A stretch of 64,000 nucleotides of DNA from Bacteroidaceae bacterium (GTDB taxonomy: Bacteria > Bacteroidota > Bacteroidia > Bacteroidales > Bacteroidaceae): the NCBI GenBank assembly GCA_017442855.1, contig JAFSPM010000032.1:1-64000 (forward strand), read 5' to 3'. A program made the position numbers and the translations under genes. Below are positions 8,438 to 16,705 of this stretch, piece by piece (the first letter of the stretch is position 1; each line of letters starts with the position of its first letter). The notes below the pieces were generated by a model. The model was not told the DNA's origin. It did no database searches and worked only from the letters and a program-made list of their open reading frames with translations.

Positions 8438-10765
8438 TTAGAGTCTTTGCTTTGCTGCATCACCAGCACCAGTACCCTTATACTTGGTCTTGCCAGTGTT
8501 GAAGCGGTAGCGGATAGTCAGGGTAATCTTCTGCCCGTTGGCATGGTCGTTCATCCACATAGTACGAACCTGACCCATGTAGCCCATCATTTCCCGGCCA
8601 TTGGTCTTAAAGATATCGTCAGCTTGCAACAGGAAGGTAAGCTTGTCGTTCAAGAAGCCTTTTCGTAGGGAGGCATTCACATTCCATGCCCACTTCCGCA
8701 TCTCCATCGTCTCAGCGTTGCCTTTAGACATGAAATCCACGCCAGCCGTCAGCAGGAACCCTGCAGGCAGCTTGAAGCTGTTGTTCAACGAGCCTTGTAG
8801 CATGGGCTTATCAAGCTTCAGCAAACCATTGGGCGTATCAGCCTTATAGTCCTGCTTCATCGCCATCAGGTTCAGCTGTGGCGACCAGATGCCGAACGAA
8901 GGTGCTAAGTTCACCATCGCCATAAACTGGTTGTAGTTGCGGGCATTGGTCTTGGTGGTATAGGCAATGTTGGCACTTTCGCTATCATACTGCCAGCTGG
9001 TATCGAAAATGGCATCCAACACCCGCTGATAGCCCAGCTGCATGGTCAGCCACTTATAGCTCACACGACCTATGATGCTGTGGTTGATGTTCGGACGCAG
9101 GAAGGGATTACCACCCTCGTAGGTATATCTATCCACATACTTCACCGTGTTGCTCAAGACAGAGAAGTTAGGTCGGGTAATATCCGCACTATAGCCTATC
9201 ATCACCTGCGCTTTGCCTATCTGTGTCATGAACATCAACGAGGGGAACAGGTTGTCGTAGGTCTTGCTCTGTGCATCCTGATGAATGCCAGCCTCATAGT
9301 AGTCGAAATTCACATGCTCGTAGCGCAAGCCTGCCTGCATCATCACCTTGCCGATGGGACGGCTGAACTCTACGAACAGGGCGGCATCGTTCTCCTTCAC
9401 TTTCGTATCAGAGTTTGGAATAATGCCCTCGGCATTGTTATTCAGTGCCGTGCGTTTCACATAGCTGTATTCGCCGCCCAAGCTCAACTCTCCACCAAGT
9501 GCCTCGCGTGTCAGCGTCAGCTTGGTGGCATAGAGGTTGCTCTTCTCACGGCTACGGATGGTCACCGTTCGGTCGGTGCTTACCTGCTCATTGCCCACGG
9601 TCTGCTCAAGAGTGTTCTGGTGGTCGTGGGTATTGAGTATCAGCAGGTCGGCGTTGAAGTCTATTTCCCATTTGCCAGCCTTGCCCAAGTAATAGATGTT
9701 GCCCAAGTGACGGTTGTAGCGGTTTCCCCCTTGGGTATGCAGGCTCATGTTCTCAAACAGGTTGCCATTCTGATACATACGGGCTGTGTTATAGGTATCA
9801 CCGTCATAATCGGGGCGATGCGTATATCTGTACTTGCCACCGATGGTGTGGTCGGGAGAGAGCAGGAAGTTCGCGCTCAGCTCGCCGTAATAGCGTTGCC
9901 AGCGACGATTGTTGCTGAAGTTCATGTCCTCACGCCAGTTGTCGGTCAGGTAGGTATTCTGCTGTGCCTCATACTCACGCCAGTAGTAGCTGTTTTCATA
10001 GCTCAGCGTGCCGAGCAGCTCCACCTTATTCTTCTTGTAGGTGAGGTTCAGCTGATCCAGTCCGTCCCACTTCTTGTTATAGCCCACAACGGCACGATTG
10101 TCGATGCTCAGGCCCTCGCCCTTGATGGCTTTGGTACGGATGCGCACCACTGCCTTCACGTCAGCTGCATACCTGGCTCCCGGGTTGGTGATTACCTCCA
10201 CGTTCTTGACATTCTCAGATGAGAGCTGGTCGAGCATCGACTCATCCAGCACCTTTCGGCCGTTAATGTAGATTTCGGGCTTGCCCCTGCCCAATACCTC
10301 AATGCCCTCACCGCTTCTGGCCAAACCGGGGATGCGGCGAAGCAGGTCGTTGGCCGTACCAGCCTTCTCTAATACGCTGTTCTGCACATTAGTCACCATT
10401 GCGTCAGCCTTCAGCTGTGTCTTTGGCAGCTCGCTCTTTACGGTCACCTCTCCCAACAGCTGTGTGTCGCTTGCCAAAGTCAGCGTCCCCATGTTTCCCT
10501 CACCGGTAAAGCCCTTATATAAAGTGGTGTAGCCGATGGATGAAACCCTCAGTAAACCTTGTTTGATTGTAGTGTTCATGCGGAACATGCCTTGGGCGTC
10601 GCTCACAGCACCTTGCACGAACGTGGAGTCGGGCAATGAAAGCAGCACCACATTGGCAAACTCCACTGCCTCGTTTTGCTCGTTGACAAGCTTTCCTTCT
10701 ACCGTCTGTGCCTTCAGCCCTGCTGTCAGCACCAATGCCATCAAGGCAAAAATCATTTTTTTCAT
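8438..10765 (-). CDS. TonB-dependent receptor-like outer-membrane protein (outer membrane beta-barrel family)
   Basis: The 775-residue protein begins with a signal peptide (MKKMIFALMALVLTAGLKAQ). A carboxypeptidase-regulatory-like domain follows (about 21-105, VEGKLVNEQNEAVEFANVVL), then a plug domain (about 125-205, with DLLRRIPGLARSGEGIEVLG and PEIYINGRKVLDE). A long beta-barrel closes with the aromatic-rich strand KITLTIRYRFNTGK. This layout fits the Bacteroidota family often called outer membrane beta-barrel or CarboxypepD_reg-like. These are thought to import or bind substrates across the outer membrane, but the substrate cannot be inferred. No SusD partner is present, so it is not a typical polysaccharide-utilisation pair. 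A TPR-HTH regulator lies upstream and a pair of operator-like repeats lies 120-160 bases before the start. Confidence 0.85.
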   Translation of the reverse strand: MKKMIFALMALVLTAGLKAQTVEGKLVNEQNEAVEFANVVLLSLPDSTFVQGAVSDAQGMFRMNTTIKQGLLRVSSIGYTTLYKGFTGEGNMGTLTLASDTQLLGEVTVKSELPKTQLKADAMVTNVQNSVLEKAGTANDLLRRIPGLARSGEGIEVLGRGKPEIYINGRKVLDESMLDQLSSENVKNVEVITNPGARYAADVKAVVRIRTKAIKGEGLSIDNRAVVGYNKKWDGLDQLNLTYKKNKVELLGTLSYENSYYWREYEAQQNTYLTDNWREDMNFSNNRRWQRYYGELSANFLLSPDHTIGGKYRYTHRPDYDGDTYNTARMYQNGNLFENMSLHTQGGNRYNRHLGNIYYLGKAGKWEIDFNADLLILNTHDHQNTLEQTVGNEQVSTDRTVTIRSREKSNLYATKLTLTREALGGELSLGGEYSYVKRTALNNNAEGIIPNSDTKVKENDAALFVEFSRPIGKVMMQAGLRYEHVNFDYYEAGIHQDAQSKTYDNLFPSLMFMTQIGKAQVMIGYSADITRPNFSVLSNTVKYVDRYTYEGGNPFLRPNINHSIIGRVSYKWLTMQLGYQRVLDAIFDTSWQYDSESANIAYTTKTNARNYNQFMAMVNLAPSFGIWSPQLNLMAMKQDYKADTPNGLLKLDKPMLQGSLNNSFKLPAGFLLTAGVDFMSKGNAETMEMRKWAWNVNASLRKGFLNDKLTFLLQADDIFKTNGREMMGYMGQVRTMWMNDHANGQKITLTIRYRFNTGKTKYKGTGAGDAAKQRL

Positions 10766-11151
10766 ACTTCGTTAGTTTTTATATATATTACACTTACTAT
10801 TTACCTGCCAAATTCAAGGCAAATGCCATGCCAAAAACACAATAAACACATTATCAACAGGTTAGTATTTATAGCACTTTGGCAAGTGTCCAATTATTTG
10901 ACGCTTGCTGTCTAATTTCTTGACAATTCTGCAACGTGTCTATGCGCTCTATTTGCTCTTTTGAGTGGGCATAGTTTCTCACCCTGACTTTGGGGGGCTG
11001 TTGCCTGGTTTGCTTTGGCAAAGTTAGTGCAAATCATTGGGATAAAATGCAAAACAGCATGGACGGGATATAGACAAAACAGAATCTGCAAAAGACTGTT
11101 TATCAACCTTTTGCCAATTAAATAATGTTAAAATATGGACAAGGCTATTCC
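10766..11151. other. 386-bp intergenic region before the TonB-dependent receptor gene
   Basis: There is no convincing gene here. A 64-codon minus-strand frame (10912-11106) has no family features and I reject it. The region holds the operator-like direct repeats at 10888-10924 and a weak inverted repeat GCAAAAG/CTTTTGC (11088-11114) that may end the upstream regulator transcript. No TAnnTTTG element was found close to the receptor start. Confidence 0.6.
10888..10924. promoter_or_regulatory. Pair of 15-bp operator-like direct repeats, 22 bp apart
   Basis: GTCCAATTATTTGAC (10888-10902) and GTCTAATTTCTTGAC (10910-10924) match at 12 of 15 positions and are spaced 22 bases start to start, two helical turns. 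The first copy is itself a near palindrome (GTCnAATnATTnGAC). Placement upstream of the receptor gene suggests a regulator site. Confidence 0.5.
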
Positions 11152-12915
11152 TTAGAATGTCCTAAGCCATAAGTCGAGGTTCAGTTTCTCCATCGTTGAG
11201 CCTGTTGAGCGTACTATCTGCTCCTTGATGCGATTCTTGCGTTTCGATACAGAAGTTGGCGAAATGCTCAACACCTGAGCCATATCGCTAACACCTAAGC
11301 CCATCTTGATGAGGCAGCAAGTCTGCAATTCACTATCTGAGAGCGAGGGAACAAACTTCCGGAGCCGCTCCCCATATCTGTCGAAGAGGTAGTTCACCTT
11401 TTCTTCCACCTCTTGCAACTGCCCGGGCTTCAACAGCTTTGGTTCTTTGCGCAAGCGGTTCAAAATATCTGTCTGTTTAACGAGCTGGTCAACGCACTGC
11501 ACCAAGGCATGACGCATGTTGGCACTCTCTAACCTCAACCTCTCGTCATCGTTCTTGATGCGGTCTATCTCTGCCTGTAGTCCGTTCCTGTCTCCTTCAG
11601 CGTCCTCACTTGCCTTCAGTTTGTCGGTCAGTTCCGCTATCTGTTGCAGGTTTCGTGTCATGATGCCCTCGTTCTCAGCTATTCTTATGGAATAGGAATG
11701 TATCTGCTTCTCCTGCTCGGCAATCAGCCTCTCCTTACGGCGCGAGCTGAGCCAGTACCAGTAGGTTCCAATGCCTATTATCACTAACAGGGCAATAATC
11801 ACAACCAATGAAATCCTAACATCGCGCTCCCTCTTTAACTGGATTTGGTTCTTCTCATTGATAAGTACTTGTTGATCGTATTTCTCTTGCATCTCCATCA
11901 AAGCTTCACTACGGTCAACTTTTCTAATGGAGTCCAATAAAGAGATCACTTTATCGCTATATTCAGAAGCAGCTTCGTAATCACCAGCGTCCTTACTGAA
12001 TATCCTTAAATTATTGTATGCGTCTTTTGTATTATAAACATTGTGCCCCCCTTTTGCAGCAATACCATAATAATATGATGCAGAATCTATATTTCCTAAA
12101 TCTCTATATATATTTGCTAAAGATAAGTATGAAACAAATATATCAGAATGCTTTTGGGCATTTTTATAACCTATAGACTGTTTAATATGTTGGAGAGCCA
12201 GTTCATATCTCTTTAATGCCCGATAATTGTTAGCCATTTCACTATGAAGGCTTGACTCTTCAAACGTATTATGCGGAACGATATCAAGTCCTTTTTGCTG
12301 AATAGAAATTGCTTCATCATAATTCTTTTGCAACTGAGCCACTCTGGCCAAATAACGGTATGATGATGCAATATAACTTGAATCATTAGATTGCTCTGCA
12401 TATTCTAAAGATTTCTCAAAACGCTCAGAAGCATAATCAATTAATCTGCGTCTGGCATAAATAATTCCAATTTCAGACTCATTTAGATGCCCCAACCGAT
12501 AGTCGGTAGTCTTGGCTATTTCATCCGAGGCTTGCAGGAGCAAGGGCAAAGCCTCATCCTGACGGTTTGCCTCATCATAGATGCAGCCCTTTACATAGAG
12601 TGCCAAGCCTTTGCGTCCTGCATCATCACGAGGCAGGAAGTAGTCACAGGCAATATTCACCAAAGAATCATTCTGCTTGATGTAGTTCTTATACAAGGCA
12701 TGACTGAGGAGCAATGCCCAGGTGGCATGTTGGTATTGGTCTCGCTCTGATGGCACAGGCATCCGCTGCAAAACATGCAAGGCACTGTCAGGATGAGGGA
12801 ACATCAGCTCCTCCGCCTGTTGTAACTCAGGTAACAAGGGCGCATCGTCAACATGCCTGCTCCCACAGGAGGTAAGCACCAGAAACAACAGCAATATGTG
12901 GACCATTCGTTTCAT
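11152..12915 (-). CDS. Membrane-anchored TPR lipoprotein with C-terminal LuxR-type helix-turn-helix
   Basis: The 587-residue protein has a lipoprotein signal (MKRMVHILLLFLVLTSC, lipobox LTSC). About seven TPR-like repeats follow (for example LRYARRR-type helices, SYRYLARVAQLQKNYDEAIS, YELALQHIKQSI). There is one transmembrane helix near residues 365-387 (ISLVVIIALLVIIGIGTYWY), a coiled coil (about 400-470), and a C-terminal HTH (LSDSELQTCCLIKMGLGVSD, SISPTSVSKRKNRIKEQI). This arrangement suggests periplasmic sensing by the TPRs and DNA binding inside the cell by the same chain. The start is set by a promoter at 12921-12952, which excludes the upstream in-frame ATG at 12963. The neighbouring receptor gene is a plausible target. 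Confidence 0.8.
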   Translation of the reverse strand: MKRMVHILLLFLVLTSCGSRHVDDAPLLPELQQAEELMFPHPDSALHVLQRMPVPSERDQYQHATWALLLSHALYKNYIKQNDSLVNIACDYFLPRDDAGRKGLALYVKGCIYDEANRQDEALPLLLQASDEIAKTTDYRLGHLNESEIGIIYARRRLIDYASERFEKSLEYAEQSNDSSYIASSYRYLARVAQLQKNYDEAISIQQKGLDIVPHNTFEESSLHSEMANNYRALKRYELALQHIKQSIGYKNAQKHSDIFVSYLSLANIYRDLGNIDSASYYYGIAAKGGHNVYNTKDAYNNLRIFSKDAGDYEAASEYSDKVISLLDSIRKVDRSEALMEMQEKYDQQVLINEKNQIQLKRERDVRISLVVIIALLVIIGIGTYWYWLSSRRKERLIAEQEKQIHSYSIRIAENEGIMTRNLQQIAELTDKLKASEDAEGDRNGLQAEIDRIKNDDERLRLESANMRHALVQCVDQLVKQTDILNRLRKEPKLLKPGQLQEVEEKVNYLFDRYGERLRKFVPSLSDSELQTCCLIKMGLGVSDMAQVLSISPTSVSKRKNRIKEQIVRSTGSTMEKLNLDLWLRTF

Positions 12916-12920
12916 GGGAA

Positions 12921-12952
12921 CAAAGATAGTACAAACTGATAACAAAAGCAAG
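12921..12952 (-). promoter_or_regulatory. Putative promoter of the TPR-HTH regulator
   Basis: On the minus strand CTTG (12949-12952), a 20-base spacer and TATCTTTG (12921-12928) fit the Bacteroidota promoter. The predicted transcription start is about at the ATG (12915), so the leader is very short or absent. Confidence 0.55.
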
Positions 12953-13053
12953 TTCACTCGCATTTTGATGAGGTGCAGCCTATCAAAGAAAAGAAAAGCA
13001 AAAAAGGCATTCGTTTGCTATCAGCTGGAAGATATGCTGGTAGAAAGTCACTC

Positions 13054-14181
13054 TTATTCTCTTTTTCGATTCAACCAGTAAAAGAGGAAGTAATCATAAA
13101 TGTAGTATTGTCCATTATTATTTGTGATAATATCTTTTTCCTGCAGTGCAGAGAGGCTTCTCTGCACTGCACTTGCAGAAGTGAGGTGGTATTTCTTAAT
13201 GAACTCTCCACTGGTTGGCTGAACATCCTTCCCAGCATGAGATAACGCCAGGAGCAATGCCTTTTGCTTGGCCGTAAGTCTTGCCATCAAGTCTTGATAG
13301 GTATCATCTTTTTCTTCAACGGCATAGCATATCGCAGTGTCAACCTCGTTTATTCCACAAGGAATGCCTGGTTCTGCCATCGCATATAGTTCATTACATA
13401 TCTTTTGTATATACCATGTTGTACCTTCGAACCTCTCGTAGATATATCTAATAGCTTCTGGCGTTATCAGCTTCCCTCCTTGCTCGAAATGATTAGTGAT
13501 GAACGATGAATATGCTTCCTGTGAAATCGGTTTCAGCGACATGACCGATGCACTTTGGTAAAAAGGTCTTGCAGGCGATGAAAACATCTCGCCCATCAGA
13601 TGACGTTTTGAGCCAGAGAAAACAAACCAAGCATTATTGCAATCCTGAATATAGGTTCTGAGCTGTGCCTCAACATTCTGCTCAGGATAATCCATAATGG
13701 CTTGAAATTCGTCTATGGCTACAAGGCACGGTTTATCTGCAGACTTCAGGTACTGGAAAATCTCCTCAAGTGACACTTTAGGTGATTTGACATCACCTAT
13801 CTCAAGGTTCCAACTTGGTAAGCCTATTGCATCAAAAGTAATACCAGTTCGCAAAGACCCGACAACCTGAATAAAACGCTCCCAAGCTTTTCTTTCTTTA
13901 GACTTTAGCACGCTCAGAATAGCTTTGCCTAACTCAAATGTTAATTCGGCCAATGATTTTGTTGCATATATGTCAACAATAAAAAGGTAAAAATTATTCT
14001 GTAACTCTTGCTGGGCAAAACAATGATGAATCAAACCCGTTTTTCCTAATCTTCTTGGCGACATTAATGCAACATGGTTGCCATTTACAAGCAGTGTAGT
14101 CAAGCGTTTGGTCTCTTCTGTCCTGTCACAAAAATATTCAGGCCCATTGTAGCCGTATGTCAAAAAGGGATTCTTTATCAT
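13054..14181 (-). CDS. AAA ATPase of the archaeal-ATPase (ATPase_2) type
   Basis: The protein has 375 residues from the ATG at 14181, or 381 from 14199. It opens with the family signature NPFLTYGYNGPEYFCDR, then Walker A SPRRLGKTGL, Walker B CLVAIDEFQAIM, a sensor-like WFVFSGSKRHLM, and a C-terminal winged helix (LTSASAVQRSLSALQEKDII). Proteins of this type are common in Bacteroidota and their role is mostly unknown; a link to DNA or stress response is speculation. It has its own promoter (14209-14240) and no partner, and its 3' end abuts the promoter of the TPR regulator. The ATG at 14199 leaves only about 4 leader bases after the predicted start, which favours 14181. Confidence 0.8.
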   Translation of the reverse strand: MIKNPFLTYGYNGPEYFCDRTEETKRLTTLLVNGNHVALMSPRRLGKTGLIHHCFAQQELQNNFYLFIVDIYATKSLAELTFELGKAILSVLKSKERKAWERFIQVVGSLRTGITFDAIGLPSWNLEIGDVKSPKVSLEEIFQYLKSADKPCLVAIDEFQAIMDYPEQNVEAQLRTYIQDCNNAWFVFSGSKRHLMGEMFSSPARPFYQSASVMSLKPISQEAYSSFITNHFEQGGKLITPEAIRYIYERFEGTTWYIQKICNELYAMAEPGIPCGINEVDTAICYAVEEKDDTYQDLMARLTAKQKALLLALSHAGKDVQPTSGEFIKKYHLTSASAVQRSLSALQEKDIITNNNGQYYIYDYFLFYWLNRKRE

Positions 14182-14208
14182 CTTGTTGCTAATTATCATT
14201 TATGAATG

Positions 14209-14240
14209 CAAAGATAAACGGAATAATTCAATTATACAAA
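14209..14240 (-). promoter_or_regulatory. Putative promoter of the AAA ATPase gene
   Basis: On the minus strand TTTG (14237-14240), a 20-base spacer, then TATCTTTG (14209-14216): a full match to the Bacteroidota promoter. Confidence 0.65.
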
Positions 14241-14281
14241 TTTGCGTAACGCATTTTTGTATAATGCCTGACGCAGAATGC

Positions 14282-14316
14282 AAAAAAAACACCAGTGACT
14301 TGTATCACTGGTGTTT
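14282..14316 (-). terminator. Rho-independent terminator of the ilv operon
   Basis: Perfect 11-bp stem (AACACCAGTGA with TCACTGGTGTT, 14288-14298 and 14305-14315), 6-base loop, followed on the minus strand by a run of T residues (14282-14289). It lies about 27 bases after the ilvC stop. Confidence 0.85.
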
Positions 14317-14342
14317 GTAAACATGTCAGAGAGATGAACTGG

Positions 14343-15386
14343 TTAGTTGTTTTCAGGACGAAGCTGACGAACCACCTCTGCGGTGCGCCACATCTCAGAA
14401 TTGTGCAGAGCAGCCAGCTCCTTCTCCAGACCTACGCGATAGTCGGGCTTAGAGTTAGAATCGATGCTGATCTGAGCCTCGTTGCCACACTTCACGCTTG
14501 CATAGAGCTGCTGCATCACAGGCTTGATGGCATCGTGGAAGCGAGGGAACCAGTCGAGAGCACCACGCTGAGCAGTGGTAGAGCAGTTAGCGTACATCCA
14601 GTCCATACCCTTCTGAGCAAACAGAGGCATCAGTGACTGAGTGAGCTCCTCAACTGTCTCGTTGAAAGCCTCTGAAGGAGAGTGACCGTTTTCACGCAAC
14701 ACCTCGTACTGAGCCAAGAGCAGACCCTGAATAGCACCCATCAGTGAGCCACGCTCGCCAGTCAGGTCAGAAGTAGCCTCACGCTGGAAGGTAGTCTCGA
14801 ACAGATAGCCTGAACCGATACCAATACCCAGTGCCAAGGTGCGGTCGAGTGCCTTACCAGTGGCATCCTGATATACAGCATAAGAGCTGTTCAGGCCACG
14901 GCCCTCGAGGAACATGGTACGCAGAGAGGTACCAGAGCCCTTAGGAGCCACCATGATTACATCGATATCCTTCTGAGGAACGCAACCTGTGCGGTCGTTC
15001 CAAGTGATTGCAAAGCCATGAGAGAAATACAGTGCATTGCCTGGCTGCAAGCACTTCTTCAGTGTAGGCCATACAGACATCACAGCTGCATCAGAGAGCA
15101 GGCACATCACGATAGTACCTTTGGTAGCAGCCTCTTCAATAGAGAACAGTGTCTCACCTGGTACCCATCCGTCAGCAACAGCCTTCTCGTATGTCTTGCC
15201 CGGACGCTGGCCAACGATTACGTTGAAGCCATTGTCACGCAGGTTACAAGACTGGCCAGGACCCTGTACGCCATAACCAATCACTGCAATAGTCTCATCT
15301 TTCAATACCTCACGAGCCTTTTCCAATGGAAACTCTTCACGTGTCATCACTTCTTCAATGACACCACCAAAATTCATTTTTGCCAT
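14343..15386 (-). CDS. ilvC: Ketol-acid reductoisomerase (NADP+)
   Basis: This enzyme converts 2-acetolactate or 2-aceto-2-hydroxybutyrate to the dihydroxy acid, the second common step of valine and isoleucine synthesis. The protein has 347 residues. The N-terminal Rossmann domain shows AVIGYGVQGPGQSCNLRDNG. The catalytic knotted domain shows MVAPKGSGTSLR, GRGLNSSYAVYQD and TFQREATSDLTGERG, with the metal-binding acidic residues intact. The frame extends to 15416, which would overlap the thioesterase gene. ATG at 15386 (MAKMNFGG) leaves a 13-base gap with an AAGAAAG ribosome site and is preferred. Last gene of the operon. Confidence 0.97.
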   Translation of the reverse strand: MAKMNFGGVIEEVMTREEFPLEKAREVLKDETIAVIGYGVQGPGQSCNLRDNGFNVIVGQRPGKTYEKAVADGWVPGETLFSIEEAATKGTIVMCLLSDAAVMSVWPTLKKCLQPGNALYFSHGFAITWNDRTGCVPQKDIDVIMVAPKGSGTSLRTMFLEGRGLNSSYAVYQDATGKALDRTLALGIGIGSGYLFETTFQREATSDLTGERGSLMGAIQGLLLAQYEVLRENGHSPSEAFNETVEELTQSLMPLFAQKGMDWMYANCSTTAQRGALDWFPRFHDAIKPVMQQLYASVKCGNEAQISIDSNSKPDYRVGLEKELAALHNSEMWRTAEVVRQLRPENN

Positions 15387-15399
15387 TTTCTTTCTTGTA

Positions 15400-16155
15400 T
15401 TAATTAAGTTTATCAAATATCACTTTTGACCGACAAACCACTTCCTGTCGGTTCTTCTTTACTTCTACATCATAGTGACCGTCATCCACCTTATCCATAT
15501 AAAATGCCATGGTGTCGGTCGATAAAGTCTCTGCCACATACGCCATCTCGAACCTGCGCACCCGCTGTTCCTTGAAAGCATCAGCAGGGAAAAGGTCGAG
15601 GACATGTTCGATATATCGGATGCTGTTCACATGACCGTTGATATCCAAGTCGCTATACCTCACGGGCAGCTCCTCCACGGGCTCCTGACTGCAAACCTTG
15701 ATGCGCGAAGGCTTCTCGATGGGACATTCCCTGTCGCATATATAGCCAGCAATATCACCTTCATGAACAGCCATCAGATCTACCGGCTTGCGGGTATCAG
15801 TGTTAATCATCGCCCATACCGAGCGAGCGTATGCCACTGGCTTCCCGTTTTTGTCGAGTACGGCAAAGTTACGGTCGGTAAACAAGCGGTACACATTCTC
15901 CACCCAAGTCTCAACGGTGAACGGTTCATATTGATAAGGTAGGTCGGTAAGCATCTCCAAGGCCAGCCTTGACAGCACCCAGGTATAATGCTCCTTATTC
16001 AGTCGGTCAATGCCGAAACCCCTGTCGTGCGAGTGGAAACCCGCCACGTTCAACAGGTGATTACCCAGTACACCAATGGTGAGGTGTCCCGTATAATCCA
16101 CATGAAACGGTTCGGTGACTAACTGATAAGTACCTATCTTACCCAATTCGCTCAT
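15400..16155 (-). CDS. Acyl-ACP thioesterase (FatA/FatB family)
   Basis: The 251-residue protein has two hot-dog domains. The first contains YTWVLSRLALEML. The second carries the family catalytic region DLDINGHVNSIRYIEHVLD, with the Asn and His of the thioesterase active site. Enzymes of this family release fatty acids from acyl carrier protein in the cytoplasm. Its place inside the branched-chain operon, overlapping ilvN by 4 bases and 13 bases before ilvC, is typical of Bacteroidales and may connect branched-chain precursors to lipid synthesis. That link is inferred. Confidence 0.88.
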   Translation of the reverse strand: MSELGKIGTYQLVTEPFHVDYTGHLTIGVLGNHLLNVAGFHSHDRGFGIDRLNKEHYTWVLSRLALEMLTDLPYQYEPFTVETWVENVYRLFTDRNFAVLDKNGKPVAYARSVWAMINTDTRKPVDLMAVHEGDIAGYICDRECPIEKPSRIKVCSQEPVEELPVRYSDLDINGHVNSIRYIEHVLDLFPADAFKEQRVRRFEMAYVAETLSTDTMAFYMDKVDDGHYDVEVKKNRQEVVCRSKVIFDKLN

Positions 16156-16703
16156 AGTCCCCTCTGCTCGTATTTCTTGCCGCGCTTCTCCAGGTATTCA
16201 TCCACTCTTTCAAAGCTGCTCTTGGTAACCACCACGCGACCTGACCTTACAAACTGAAGCACACAGTCCAGCTTCATCAGCTGTTCGTTCATGCTGGTCA
16301 GTTCGGCACTCATGCCATCGTGTACCACGATTGAGTAGGTGGCAGTAACATCCACAATACGTGCGCCAAATCTTCGTATCACACGCCCTACCTCACGGTT
16401 AGACTCCAGCATGTGCGTTTTAAGCTTATACAAGGCAATCTCATGCTGGAACACATCATCGTCAGTATAATATTGGGTCTGCACCACATCAATCTTCTTG
16501 CTTATCTGCTTTGCTACTTTCTCCATCGTATCGGAATCGGTCCATGCCGTGATGGTATATTTATGTACCCCAGGGATAGACGATGCCGACACGTTCAGGC
16601 TCTCGATATTGATTTGCCTACGTGTAAAAACAGCAGTTACTTGGTTCAGCACACCTGCCACATTCTCAGAGTGTACGATGATCGTATATAATTTCTCTTC
16701 CAT
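16152..16703 (-). CDS. ilvN: Acetolactate synthase small (regulatory) subunit
   Basis: The 183-residue protein has an N-terminal ACT domain (IIVHSENVAGVLNQVTAVFT, followed by INIESLNVS) and a C-terminal ALS small-subunit domain (about 85-165, HMLESNREVGRVIRRFGARI). It binds the catalytic subunit and in the family confers valine feedback. It lies 2 bases after ilvB and overlaps the next gene by 4 bases, which indicates translational coupling. It could equally be called ilvH; the name does not change the role. Confidence 0.93.
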   Translation of the reverse strand: MEEKLYTIIVHSENVAGVLNQVTAVFTRRQINIESLNVSASSIPGVHKYTITAWTDSDTMEKVAKQISKKIDVVQTQYYTDDDVFQHEIALYKLKTHMLESNREVGRVIRRFGARIVDVTATYSIVVHDGMSAELTSMNEQLMKLDCVLQFVRSGRVVVTKSSFERVDEYLEKRGKKYEQRGL

Positions 16704-16705
16704 AC

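Noticed and set aside
9080-10222. Long plus-strand frame of 380 codons inside the TonB-dependent receptor gene
   Set aside because: It is antisense to the plug and barrel, with composition typical of a shadow frame.
8438-10765. Calling the outer-membrane protein a SusC of a polysaccharide-utilisation locus
   Set aside because: No SusD neighbour and the domain layout fits the shorter carboxypeptidase-regulatory outer-membrane family.
10912-11106. A 64-codon minus-strand frame in the gap between the TPR regulator and the TonB-dependent receptor
   Set aside because: No family features and no promoter or ribosome site; the region looks regulatory.
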